Below, piece by piece: positions 1 through 5,107 of a stretch of DNA of 5,107 nucleotides; positions within the stretch are counted from its first letter, which is position 1; the number at the start of each line of letters is the position of its first letter. The position numbers and the translations under genes were made by a program. The stretch comes from Candidatus Poseidoniales archaeon (lineage in GTDB: Archaea; Thermoplasmatota; Poseidoniia; Poseidoniales; Poseidoniaceae): positions 2,579-7,685 of the forward strand of contig DUCL01000026.1 in NCBI GenBank assembly GCA_012959845.1. Reading direction: 5' to 3'. Below the pieces are notes generated by a model. The model ran no database searches. It saw nothing but the letters and a program-made list of their open reading frames with translations, and was not told the origin of the DNA.

Positions 1-8
1 AGACATTA

Positions 9-39
9 TGGGGGAGTACAATGGGTGTTCAGTCCCCCA
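9..39. repeat. Inverted repeat, 7-bp G/C-rich stem
   Basis: TGGGGGA at 9-15 is perfectly complementary to TCCCCCA at 33-39, with a 17-nt loop. Neither arm is followed by a T-run on its own strand, so it is not a classic intrinsic terminator. It could be an RNA hairpin near the end of a gene left of the window, or chance. The function is unknown. Confidence 0.35.
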
Positions 40-115
40 GTACACTGCCTAGCCTCTGTGCATATCTAATTTGATGGTTTGTTTAACCCAGTGTTTCTAT
101 GATTTCTAAAGCACT

Positions 116-157
116 GTTTCAACCGCGGAAACTGCACTATAACAGAATTTTTCTTTT
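116..157 (+). terminator. Possible plus-strand transcription end: small hairpin and T-rich tract
   Basis: GTTTC (116-120) and GAAAC (128-132) form a 5-bp stem around a 7-nt loop. About 15 nt further on is the T-rich tract TTTTTCTTTT at 148-157. Archaeal termination is typically driven by T-rich stretches on the non-template strand, with or without a hairpin. This could therefore end a plus-strand transcript entering from the left and converging on the HAD gene. The stem is short and is separated from the T tract, so this is only a weak call. Confidence 0.25.
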
Positions 158-183
158 CATATTATCCTCAATATCCGGCTTAT

Positions 184-687
184 TCAATTAGACCACCTCT
201 CAATAATCTCGTAGACTTCTTCGGGTTGGTTTGCTACTGCATCTGCTTTGTTTGCAACAGTTCTATTTTTCGCGCCCCACATTGCTGCTATGAACCGTAT
301 GCCAGCACCGTGTGCAGCCTCCCGAACGGAGGACTTGTCTCCGACAGAAACCGCCATGGAGCCAATAACTCCATTCCGCCTGAGTAATGTCGTATGGCCC
401 CCTGAGTGTGGTTTTGGCCTAACTCCCAGATCCTTGTAGTAGTACGCTTCTTCAATGCTCAATTCGTGTATCTCGATAAGATTTCTAGCATCTTGCCCTC
501 GTGAATTGGTCAAGACCAGTATTTCATGTCCGGCCGACCTCAAATCTGACAGCATTTTTTCCACTCCGGGGTAAACAGTGGTGTCCTCCAACCGCGAAGA
601 CGCCTCGTCTAACCTCCCCCTTTGCCTCAGTTTCTCTGGCTCTGTAGTGTCTATTAGTGTGAAATCCATATCCATAATGACCAGCAT
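184..687 (-). CDS. HAD-superfamily phosphohydrolase, cap-less (C0) type
   Basis: This encodes a 167-residue, probably cytoplasmic hydrolase of the haloacid dehalogenase fold, expected to cleave a phosphate ester through an Asp-phosphate intermediate with Mg2+. Motif I is DMDFTLID, with D6 the likely nucleophile and D8 the acid/base. Motif II is LVLTN (T60), the motif III lysine is K92 in RPKP, and motif IV is GD at 116-117. Only about 30 residues separate motifs I and the VYPGV helix start (38-42), and about 30 separate motifs II and III, so there is no room for a C1 or C2 cap. C0 HADs often act on large substrates or oligomerise to close the site. The second acidic residue usual in motif IV (GDxxxD) is V121 here. 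The ATG at 687 is chosen over an upstream ATG at 735 because it directly precedes motif I, lies one base after the upstream stop codon and has a good Shine-Dalgarno. The fold is secure; the substrate is unknown. Confidence 0.88.
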   Translation of the reverse strand: MLVIMDMDFTLIDTTEPEKLRQRGRLDEASSRLEDTTVYPGVEKMLSDLRSAGHEILVLTNSRGQDARNLIEIHELSIEEAYYYKDLGVRPKPHSGGHTTLLRRNGVIGSMAVSVGDKSSVREAAHGAGIRFIAAMWGAKNRTVANKADAVANQPEEVYEIIERWSN

Positions 688-688
688 C

Positions 689-1258
689 TCATTCTTCCTC
701 CGATGTATCACTGCGAACAAAAGAAAGAACTTCATCCATGCTAGTTAGGACAATACCAGAAAGAGTCTCTTTGATCTCAGCGACTGCTTCAACGAACAGA
801 TTCTCATCATCGGTTGTGGGAAGTTTGAGGACTCCAAGAGGTCGCTTCTGTTCTACAGCGAATCGTGCAGTGTGCATCGTCCCACCCGTCACGGTTGTTT
901 CAATCACAAGTACATGCGATGAGAGCGCACTCTGGATTCGATTACGCATCGCATAATATCGTCTTGTAGGTGGAACTCCGGGCTTGTGCTCACTGACCAG
1001 TGCACCTCCGTTCTCAAGGATTCTGGCAGCCAATTCACGGTTCTTCGCTGGAGTGACGATATCCAAACCATGAGCAAGGATTGCACAAGTATATCCCTTC
1101 CCATCTAATGCACCTTCGTGTCCAGCCGTATCACAACCAAGTGCAAGTCCACTGACAATTCCATAACCTTCTTTTACTAACTCTTTTCCAATGGATTTCG
1201 CTTGTCTTCTCCCTTCTGAAGTTGGTTCTCTTGTGCCAATAGTTTGATTGCCTCCCAC
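689..1258 (-). CDS. dprA: DprA/Smf-family (SLOG) Rossmann protein, short form
   Basis: The 189-residue protein matches the central Rossmann domain of DprA, which in bacteria binds single-stranded DNA and loads RecA during transformation. Family signatures appear in order: IGTREPT (7-13), SGLALGCDTAGHEGAL (36-51), the HGLD (63-66) segment with PAKNREL (70-76), ENGGALVSEH (82-91), RNR (105-107) and GGTMHTA (125-131). The GGTMHTA form resembles the shorter DprA-like SLOG proteins more than classical competence DprA. The N-terminal SAM-like and C-terminal winged-helix domains of full-length DprA (about 300-370 residues) are absent. The start is GTG with no Shine-Dalgarno before it; an in-frame TAA lies immediately upstream (1261-1259), so no longer version exists in this frame. 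The first beta strand is therefore unusually short, and a frameshift is possible. It heads the unit with the HAD gene. Family assignment is firm; a role in DNA uptake is not shown, and a nucleotide-binding or nucleotide-processing role is equally possible. Confidence 0.87.
   Translation of the reverse strand: MGGNQTIGTREPTSEGRRQAKSIGKELVKEGYGIVSGLALGCDTAGHEGALDGKGYTCAILAHGLDIVTPAKNRELAARILENGGALVSEHKPGVPPTRRYYAMRNRIQSALSSHVLVIETTVTGGTMHTARFAVEQKRPLGVLKLPTTDDENLFVEAVAEIKETLSGIVLTSMDEVLSFVRSDTSEEE
696..700 (-). promoter_or_regulatory. Shine-Dalgarno GAGGA deciding the HAD start
   Basis: On the minus strand GAGGA lies 8 nt before the ATG at 687, inside the last codons of the DprA-like gene (the Ser-Glu-Glu-Glu end). 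The upstream stop TGA (691-689) and this ATG are separated by one G. The arrangement indicates translational coupling and supports the shorter HAD start. Confidence 0.7.
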
Positions 1259-1273
1259 TTAATAAAACGGGTC
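1259..1273. promoter_or_regulatory. 15-bp divergent intergenic gap between dprA-like and surface-protein genes
   Basis: The minus-strand GTG (1258) and the plus-strand ATG (1274) are only 15 bp apart, so both promoters must extend into the opposite coding region. The gap holds an A/T stretch, TTAATAAAA (1259-1267; TTTTATTAA on the minus strand), that resembles an archaeal TATA element. It lies too close to either start codon for a standard leaderless promoter. No strong Shine-Dalgarno precedes the plus-strand ATG. The assignment of the gap as regulatory is inferred from gene orientation. Confidence 0.4.
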
Positions 1274-4200
1274 ATGGCGAATCATCTCCCTCGGCGAGGC
1301 ATCATTTTAATTCTCATCATTATCGCTCCAAATGGATTAGTAATACCAGATATTGATCTAGTGAACCTTGAAAATCCAATATTTAAATCTCCGCTTTCAG
1401 AGCCAATTGAAATGACTTGGACAAATGTATCAGGCCAAACTGGATTATGGGGGAGTAGTGGCTCATTTTTCGCCTGGGGTGATTTCAATGATGATGGTAA
1501 TCCAGATTTGATGGTTGATGGTGGGGCAAAAATATATGAAAATACAGGAGCCCCCGATTATTCATTCGCGGATGTGCGGAGTGCTAAAGGACTGCCAAGT
1601 GGCCACTCGGTTGGTGTTTGGGGTGACCTCAACAGAGATGGTAATCTAGATTTGGTGCTTGGTGGTCGTTCTGATTCTGTATACATGAATGGTGGTTCAA
1701 CTACTAATTGGACCTTTACTCTCGATATAACAAGAACTACGCAAATTAGTGATGGATATCCAACCACTGCTACTGTTTTACGAGATGTGAACCAAGACGG
1801 CTGGCTCGACTTATACATGGCCAATGGTGAAGATTGGAATGATGGAAATCCCGTTTATTATGAGGACCATTATTTCCTCGGCGGCCCAAATGGTTTCACA
1901 AATGCCACCACTCAATTATTAGGCGATTTTTCCTATGCAAGAGGAGTTAGTTTTGGCGACTCCGATCGGGATGGAGATGCAGACTTGTATGTTGGAAACT
2001 ACAGAATTGTAGCCAATCGCTATTATGAAAATCAAAATGGGGTTTTAGTCGGAGTCAGTTCTCAACAAGGCGCTGAAACGATTCTGGAAGGGCAACGGCG
2101 AAACTTAGGAGGCCCTGATTATTGGGGCCATACCATCGCATCAGCATTTGCCGACATGGATAACGATGGTTTTCCGGAGATTTTGAGCGCTAACCTTGTT
2201 CACCTTTACTATGATTCAAGCGACAGTAGAGGGAGAATCTGCGACGATTCTCACTTTTATCGCCAATCACCTGCAAGAGGCACCCCCTGGCAAGAAACAC
2301 GACCGGATAATGGAATTTCATATGGGCCAAGAGGTGGAAGTGGAGTTTATCAAGGTGATGAATTATATGCTGGCTTAGCTGTTGCTGATGTGGATAATGA
2401 TGGTGACCTCGATATGTGGTTACCTCAAATATACAATTTGAACTATGCGACAGCCGAATTATGGATAAATGATGGAGAAATGGGATTCACAAATAAAGCC
2501 GCAGATTGGAATCTAGATGTTATAGATACATATGGAGGTGCCTTTGCTGATTATGATTCGGATGGTGACATGGATTTGATAACCGGTGGGCGAGATGGTC
2601 TTGACCAAACTAAAGGAATACATTTGTTCCGTAATGATGGAGCAACTGAGTCAACCAATGATGGAAATTGGCTAGAATTGACGATTGACTATGCTGACAA
2701 TACATCCGCAATAGGTACAACAGTTGAAATCTATCGAAACCAATCATTTGTTCAATCAAGAACAATTGCAGGTGCTGAAGGTCCTCATTCTAGTTCGTCT
2801 TCACAAAAGTTGCATTTCGGTTTTGGCCAAGATAATTCATCAGTAGATGTGCTGGTATTATCTCAGAATGGGTCGGTTAATTTCTTTGAAAATATTTCTC
2901 TAAATCAAGCGGTGACTATTAATTTTTCAAGTACTGTTTCAATTTCTTCATCCATAGGTTCTTCGGTTGGGGAAATAGGGGAAGGAATTGATTTCACGGT
3001 ATCAATAGAATCCAATTTCCACTGGCAACTAGATGTCGGTTTGGATAATATTATCGATGAATCCGGAAATTCGTCCCAAACTGAGGTAACCGTTCAATTA
3101 CCTAATTCAGGCAAACAAATTCTGCGGCTGTTAACTATAGACCCAATTTCAGGGCAAGGCAAAATGCAAACTATCTCAGTCAATGGAATTGAGATGGAAC
3201 CAATTCTTAATTTATCTAGTCCCGAACGAACAGTTATTTCAGAAGAGATGCTGTTTTCGCTCGGAAATAGCCATGATTCAAGTTGGGATATGCAACATAT
3301 GAATTATTATTTTGAGTGGAATAACTCTTGGGGCTCATGGTCTAATCGATCTGAATTTGCAATTACAATTGACCAACCGGGGACTTATGATTTTACTTAC
3401 GGTTTGAGAGACCACCGAGGAAATAGTAATTTTTCAACTATTGAAGTTCAGGTTGATGCCTTGCCACCAACACCTTCAATCTCGCTAAATCAAAGCGCAA
3501 TAATGGATGAATTAGTTGGATTATCTATCGGGAATGTGGTGAATGATTCGGGCAATATTGGCATCCAATATCAAATCAACTGGGGAGATGGTGAAGTGAA
3601 AGGTTGGACTTTCAATCCTTTTGCAAGTCACCGATGGAATCTGCCAGGTACATTTGAGGTTCAAGTCATTGCCAAAAACTCGTGGGGGCTTCAATCCAAT
3701 GTCACTACAAATATCACTATTGATAATCCGAGTCCTATTATCTCGTGGATTCAGCTACCCTCAAATTTGACAATAGGAGAAAATGGTATGTGGAAGATTA
3801 GCGTCCATGATACGCAAAGTGATATGGATTCATTGCTTATCGAGTGGTCATTAAATGGTGAGCCCATCGTCTCATCAGACCCCTTTATTCAAATCATGTC
3901 TCTTGACTCAGTAGGGACTTTTCAGATGGCTGTAGTGGCAACCGACCAAAGAGGTCAATGGTCATCAATTTCTACTCAGTTTGTGGTTAGAATAGACGAG
4001 ATTCCAATAATTGCTGTTGAATTAGAAGGGGCGATAATTAGTGAGGATGGCGTATATTATTCCTATCAGGCCAATCCAATATTCGCTATTGAATTCAATA
4101 TCGGTGAAGATTGGGTTTTGCAAACTTCCGAAGGTATTATTCAATCCTCTGAGGGGCTCTTTCTAAGCGGCGATGAATCATTGAATTATGTTGAAATGGT

Positions 4201-4843
4201 CTGGTATTCAGAAAATTTGAATCAGACTATCATCTGGCAAAAAAATCAAATAAATATATCGATAGAATCAAACCGATTCGAATTTGCAACCATATGTGAT
4301 GACTATGAGTTAAGTTTGAACAACCTGCCTGAACAAGCCGAAATCAAATGGATGTGGCAAACTGCTGATGGATACTCGTTCGAAAGCATTTCAAAATCAT
4401 TACTGACATCAGTACCACATCAGCAACAAAGCATTCGTGTTTCAGTCACCCTCAATGGTGAACAACTTTTCATAGATACATCTATTCAGCCGGGTAATAA
4501 TATTTCATTATTAAATGAAAGTGAATTAATTTTGCCAACTAAGAATCAATTAGGAAGTTGCTCAGTATTATATTCAATTGATGGAGAAAGAGTTAGGGAT
4601 ATTTCGCAATGGGAAGATGGGGCAGCAGAAGGGGAATATCTTCTCGAGGCAAGAATAATTACTTGGTGGCGGGAAGATTTTAATTTGAATTATTCCCTCC
4701 AAGTTGATAACGACGAACAGGGTTCAAAAGTATCAACTGTAGTAGATTCATCGATTCAAAAGCAAATAATAATCAGCGCACTCTTTATCATCGCTATTAC
4801 TATTACTGCATTTGCTTTCATCTTCAAGAAAAGAAAGAAGTAA
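1274..4843 (+). CDS. Secreted, membrane-anchored FG-GAP/VCBS propeller protein with ASPIC/UnbV and Ig/PKD-like domains
   Basis: This encodes a 1189-residue surface protein. Residues 1-8 are basic (MANHLPRR), and 9-18 form a hydrophobic signal segment. Seven Asp-rich motifs of DxDxDGxxDL type start at residues 70, 118, 171, 229, 294, 372 and 426. They fit the calcium-binding FG-GAP/VCBS loops of an integrin-alpha-like seven-bladed beta-propeller. About 465-550 is an ASPIC/UnbV (CRTAC1-type) module, recognisable by NWLELTID, AIGTTVEIY, LHFGFG and FFENISLNQAVTI. Ig/PKD-like domains follow at roughly 641-730, 730-817 (with the PKD hallmark NWGDG near 770) and 818-910. Residues 911-1160 are unassigned and include Cys1008 and Cys1096. 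A helix at 1165-1184 and the tail KKRKK anchor it, leaving nearly all of the chain outside the cell. A likely role is adhesion or binding of polymers or calcium; no catalytic motif is evident. The ATG at 1274 is preferred over an in-frame TTG at 1244 because it places the basic residues directly before the hydrophobic segment and avoids overlap with the divergent gene. Confidence 0.9.
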   Translation: MANHLPRRGIILILIIIAPNGLVIPDIDLVNLENPIFKSPLSEPIEMTWTNVSGQTGLWGSSGSFFAWGDFNDDGNPDLMVDGGAKIYENTGAPDYSFADVRSAKGLPSGHSVGVWGDLNRDGNLDLVLGGRSDSVYMNGGSTTNWTFTLDITRTTQISDGYPTTATVLRDVNQDGWLDLYMANGEDWNDGNPVYYEDHYFLGGPNGFTNATTQLLGDFSYARGVSFGDSDRDGDADLYVGNYRIVANRYYENQNGVLVGVSSQQGAETILEGQRRNLGGPDYWGHTIASAFADMDNDGFPEILSANLVHLYYDSSDSRGRICDDSHFYRQSPARGTPWQETRPDNGISYGPRGGSGVYQGDELYAGLAVADVDNDGDLDMWLPQIYNLNYATAELWINDGEMGFTNKAADWNLDVIDTYGGAFADYDSDGDMDLITGGRDGLDQTKGIHLFRNDGATESTNDGNWLELTIDYADNTSAIGTTVEIYRNQSFVQSRTIAGAEGPHSSSSSQKLHFGFGQDNSSVDVLVLSQNGSVNFFENISLNQAVTINFSSTVSISSSIGSSVGEIGEGIDFTVSIESNFHWQLDVGLDNIIDESGNSSQTEVTVQLPNSGKQILRLLTIDPISGQGKMQTISVNGIEMEPILNLSSPERTVISEEMLFSLGNSHDSSWDMQHMNYYFEWNNSWGSWSNRSEFAITIDQPGTYDFTYGLRDHRGNSNFSTIEVQVDALPPTPSISLNQSAIMDELVGLSIGNVVNDSGNIGIQYQINWGDGEVKGWTFNPFASHRWNLPGTFEVQVIAKNSWGLQSNVTTNITIDNPSPIISWIQLPSNLTIGENGMWKISVHDTQSDMDSLLIEWSLNGEPIVSSDPFIQIMSLDSVGTFQMAVVATDQRGQWSSISTQFVVRIDEIPIIAVELEGAIISEDGVYYSYQANPIFAIEFNIGEDWVLQTSEGIIQSSEGLFLSGDESLNYVEMVWYSENLNQTIIWQKNQINISIESNRFEFATICDDYELSLNNLPEQAEIKWMWQTADGYSFESISKSLLTSVPHQQQSIRVSVTLNGEQLFIDTSIQPGNNISLLNESELILPTKNQLGSCSVLYSIDGERVRDISQWEDGAAEGEYLLEARIITWWREDFNLNYSLQVDNDEQGSKVSTVVDSSIQKQIIISALFIIAITITAFAFIFKKRKK
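1481..2578 (+). repeat. Seven Asp-rich FG-GAP/VCBS calcium-loop repeats (protein level)
   Basis: The seven motifs are DFNDDGNPDL, DLNRDGNLDL, DVNQDGWLDL, DSDRDGDADL, DMDNDGFPEI, DVDNDGDLDM and DYDSDGDMDL. They begin at nt 1481, 1625, 1784, 1958, 2153, 2387 and 2549, a spacing of 48-78 residues. Most are preceded by a small/aromatic segment (AWG, VWG, SFG, AFA, AVA, AFA) as in FG-GAP repeats. The DNA copies have diverged in codon use, so this is an old domain repeat and not a recent tandem duplication. Confidence 0.85.
4766..4840 (+). other. C-terminal transmembrane anchor and basic tail of the surface protein
   Basis: Twenty hydrophobic residues (IIISALFIIAITITAFAFIF) are followed directly by KKRKK and the stop codon. 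By the positive-inside rule the basic tail is cytoplasmic and the large N-terminal part is outside. No sortase or archaeosortase tripartite signal with a conserved motif before the helix is apparent, so anchoring by the helix itself is the simplest reading. Confidence 0.85.
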
Positions 4844-5078
4844 AATCGAGATTGAAAAACTATCAGGCACAGGAAATAGATTTGGCTTCTTTATAATGGG
4901 TATATGTGCCTCACTGCATCTCATTAAACTGTTGACTAAGCCCCTAAATCTATCATCCATAGGTGTGGTTTCTAAAAGGGAATGGCAGGAGCAGGTGGGG
5001 AAACAAAGCGATACGGTTTGACTTGTAATAAACCGATTCAAGAAATGGGATTTTCACAATGATTTCCAAATTGGAAGT
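4844..5078. other. Non-coding stretch after the surface-protein gene
   Basis: Open frames here on both strands run into the 3' end of the surface-protein gene out of phase and show no recognisable protein pattern. The stretch holds several inverted repeats. AGGCACA (4865-4871) pairs with TGTGCCT (4905-4911) across a 33-nt loop. CGGTTT (5014-5019) pairs with AAACCG (5030-5035) across a 10-nt loop. A palindrome at 5064-5076 is listed separately. A TATA-like TTTATAA lies at 4891-4897 with no clear gene start at the expected distance. No convincing T-run terminator for the large gene is visible. Confidence 0.5.
5064..5076. repeat. Perfect palindrome TTCCAA-A-TTGGAA, possible operator
   Basis: Two 6-nt arms flank one central base. 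It ends 2 nt before an ATG at 5079 that stays open to the window edge. Short symmetric sites of this size are typical of dimeric helix-turn-helix regulators, and the position would suit a site overlapping the start of a downstream gene. The symmetry is seen directly; the regulatory role is inferred. Confidence 0.3.
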
Positions 5079-5107
5079 ATGGCGAGATTAAATTTTATCA
5101 CTTCAAT
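5079..5107 (+). CDS. Possible start of a further plus-strand gene, truncated by the window edge
   Basis: An ATG opens a frame reading MARLNFITS that runs off the end of the window. GGAAG lies just before it but is too close (2 nt) to act as a normal Shine-Dalgarno. The neighbouring ATG at 5059 closes after ten codons and is not a competitor. Nine codons are far too few to identify a product, and chance openness is likely, so this is a marker for whoever has the next stretch of sequence. Confidence 0.18.

Larger units (their letters stand above)
1..183. other. Non-coding left flank with no supportable gene
   Basis: This stretch lies downstream of the minus-strand HAD gene. All three plus-strand frames entering from the left edge hit stops by about position 72, so at most the last two dozen codons of an upstream gene could be present, and nothing recognisable is encoded. 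On the minus strand, a seven-codon ATG frame follows a GAGGA-like stretch just after the HAD stop, but it is too short to support. No tRNA-like T-loop or cloverleaf was found. The region holds a G/C-rich inverted repeat at 9-39, a small hairpin at 116-132 and a T-rich tract at 148-157, all listed separately. Confidence 0.6.

Noticed and set aside
9..60. Possible tRNA or structured RNA gene at the left edge, suggested by the G/C-rich stem
   Set aside because: There is no T-loop consensus, anticodon stem or acceptor pairing of proper spacing on either strand; only a single 7-bp stem with a 17-nt loop is present.
160..183. Seven-codon leader-like ATG frame after a GAGGATAAT on the minus strand, just past the HAD stop
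   Set aside because: A ribosome-site-like stretch followed by a seven-codon peptide is intriguing. However, nothing downstream in this direction looks like a regulated gene or attenuator, so chance is the better explanation.
688..735. Extension of the HAD protein to an upstream ATG at 735, adding 16 residues
   Set aside because: The added residues overlap the end of the DprA-like gene and place an atypical tail before motif I. The ATG at 687 has a well-spaced GAGGA and sits exactly before the conserved motif.
1244..1273. Surface-protein start at TTG 1244
   Set aside because: It would overlap the divergent DprA-like coding region and push the hydrophobic signal segment ten residues further in. 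The ATG at 1274 gives a textbook basic-then-hydrophobic N-terminus. TTG use cannot be fully excluded.
1481..2578. Asp-rich repeats as dockerin or EF-hand calcium motifs
   Set aside because: The loops are 48-78 residues apart, number seven, and carry the hydrophobic blade pattern of FG-GAP/VCBS repeats. Dockerins come as a close pair with flanking helices, which are absent here.
4812..5021. Plus-strand 69-residue frame overlapping the stop of the large gene
   Set aside because: It begins at a TTG inside the anchor codons in another phase. Its hydrophobic segment (FGFFIMGICASL) could suggest a small membrane protein, but no start signal or family pattern supports it.
4748..5041. Minus-strand 97-residue open frame across the end of the surface-protein gene
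   Set aside because: It lies antisense to the membrane-anchor codons, has no Shine-Dalgarno-supported start and shows no recognisable domain. Its length is what an A/T-rich region gives by chance.

Overview
The window most resembles a piece of a marine planktonic archaeal genome, probably Marine Group II (Poseidoniales) or a relative. This is inferred from style, not from a marker gene. The dominant gene encodes a giant secreted protein with Asp-rich propeller repeats, Ig/PKD-like domains, many N-glycosylation sequons, and a single C-terminal membrane helix ending in a short basic tail. There is no LPXTG or type IX secretion signal, and most starts lack a strong Shine-Dalgarno. Bacteria that carry ASPIC/UnbV proteins remain possible.

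Layout, left to right. Positions 1-183 hold no supportable gene, only short inverted repeats and a T-rich tract. Positions 184-1258 on the minus strand hold a compact two-gene unit. A short DprA/Smf-like Rossmann (SLOG) protein comes first, at 1258-689. A cap-less HAD-superfamily phosphohydrolase follows, at 687-184. The HAD start codon lies one base after the DprA-like stop codon and has a good Shine-Dalgarno inside the end of the upstream gene, so the two are probably co-translated. Only 15 bp separates the DprA-like start from a divergent gene on the plus strand at 1274-4843. That gene encodes a 1189-residue surface protein: signal peptide, seven Asp-rich FG-GAP/VCBS motifs (a predicted seven-bladed propeller), an ASPIC/UnbV (CRTAC1-type) module, three or more Ig/PKD-like domains, an unassigned two-cysteine C-terminal region, and a membrane anchor. 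Positions 4844-5107 are mostly non-coding. They hold a perfect 13-nt palindrome just before an ATG that stays open to the window edge and may begin the next gene.

The minus-strand pair looks like an intracellular nucleotide or DNA-handling unit. The plus-strand gene looks like an extracellular adhesion or polymer-binding protein. Nothing in the sequence ties them functionally apart from their crowded divergent starts. Sampled 60-nt rows suggest different base composition: 29/60 G+C at 781-840, against 23/60 at 3481-3540 and 14/60 at 4501-4560.

The points most worth following are the DprA-like/HAD pairing, the unusually short or possibly frameshifted DprA-like N-terminus, the altered HAD motif IV, and the domain order of the surface protein. 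I see no clear defence system, CRISPR array, mobile element, tRNA or rRNA.
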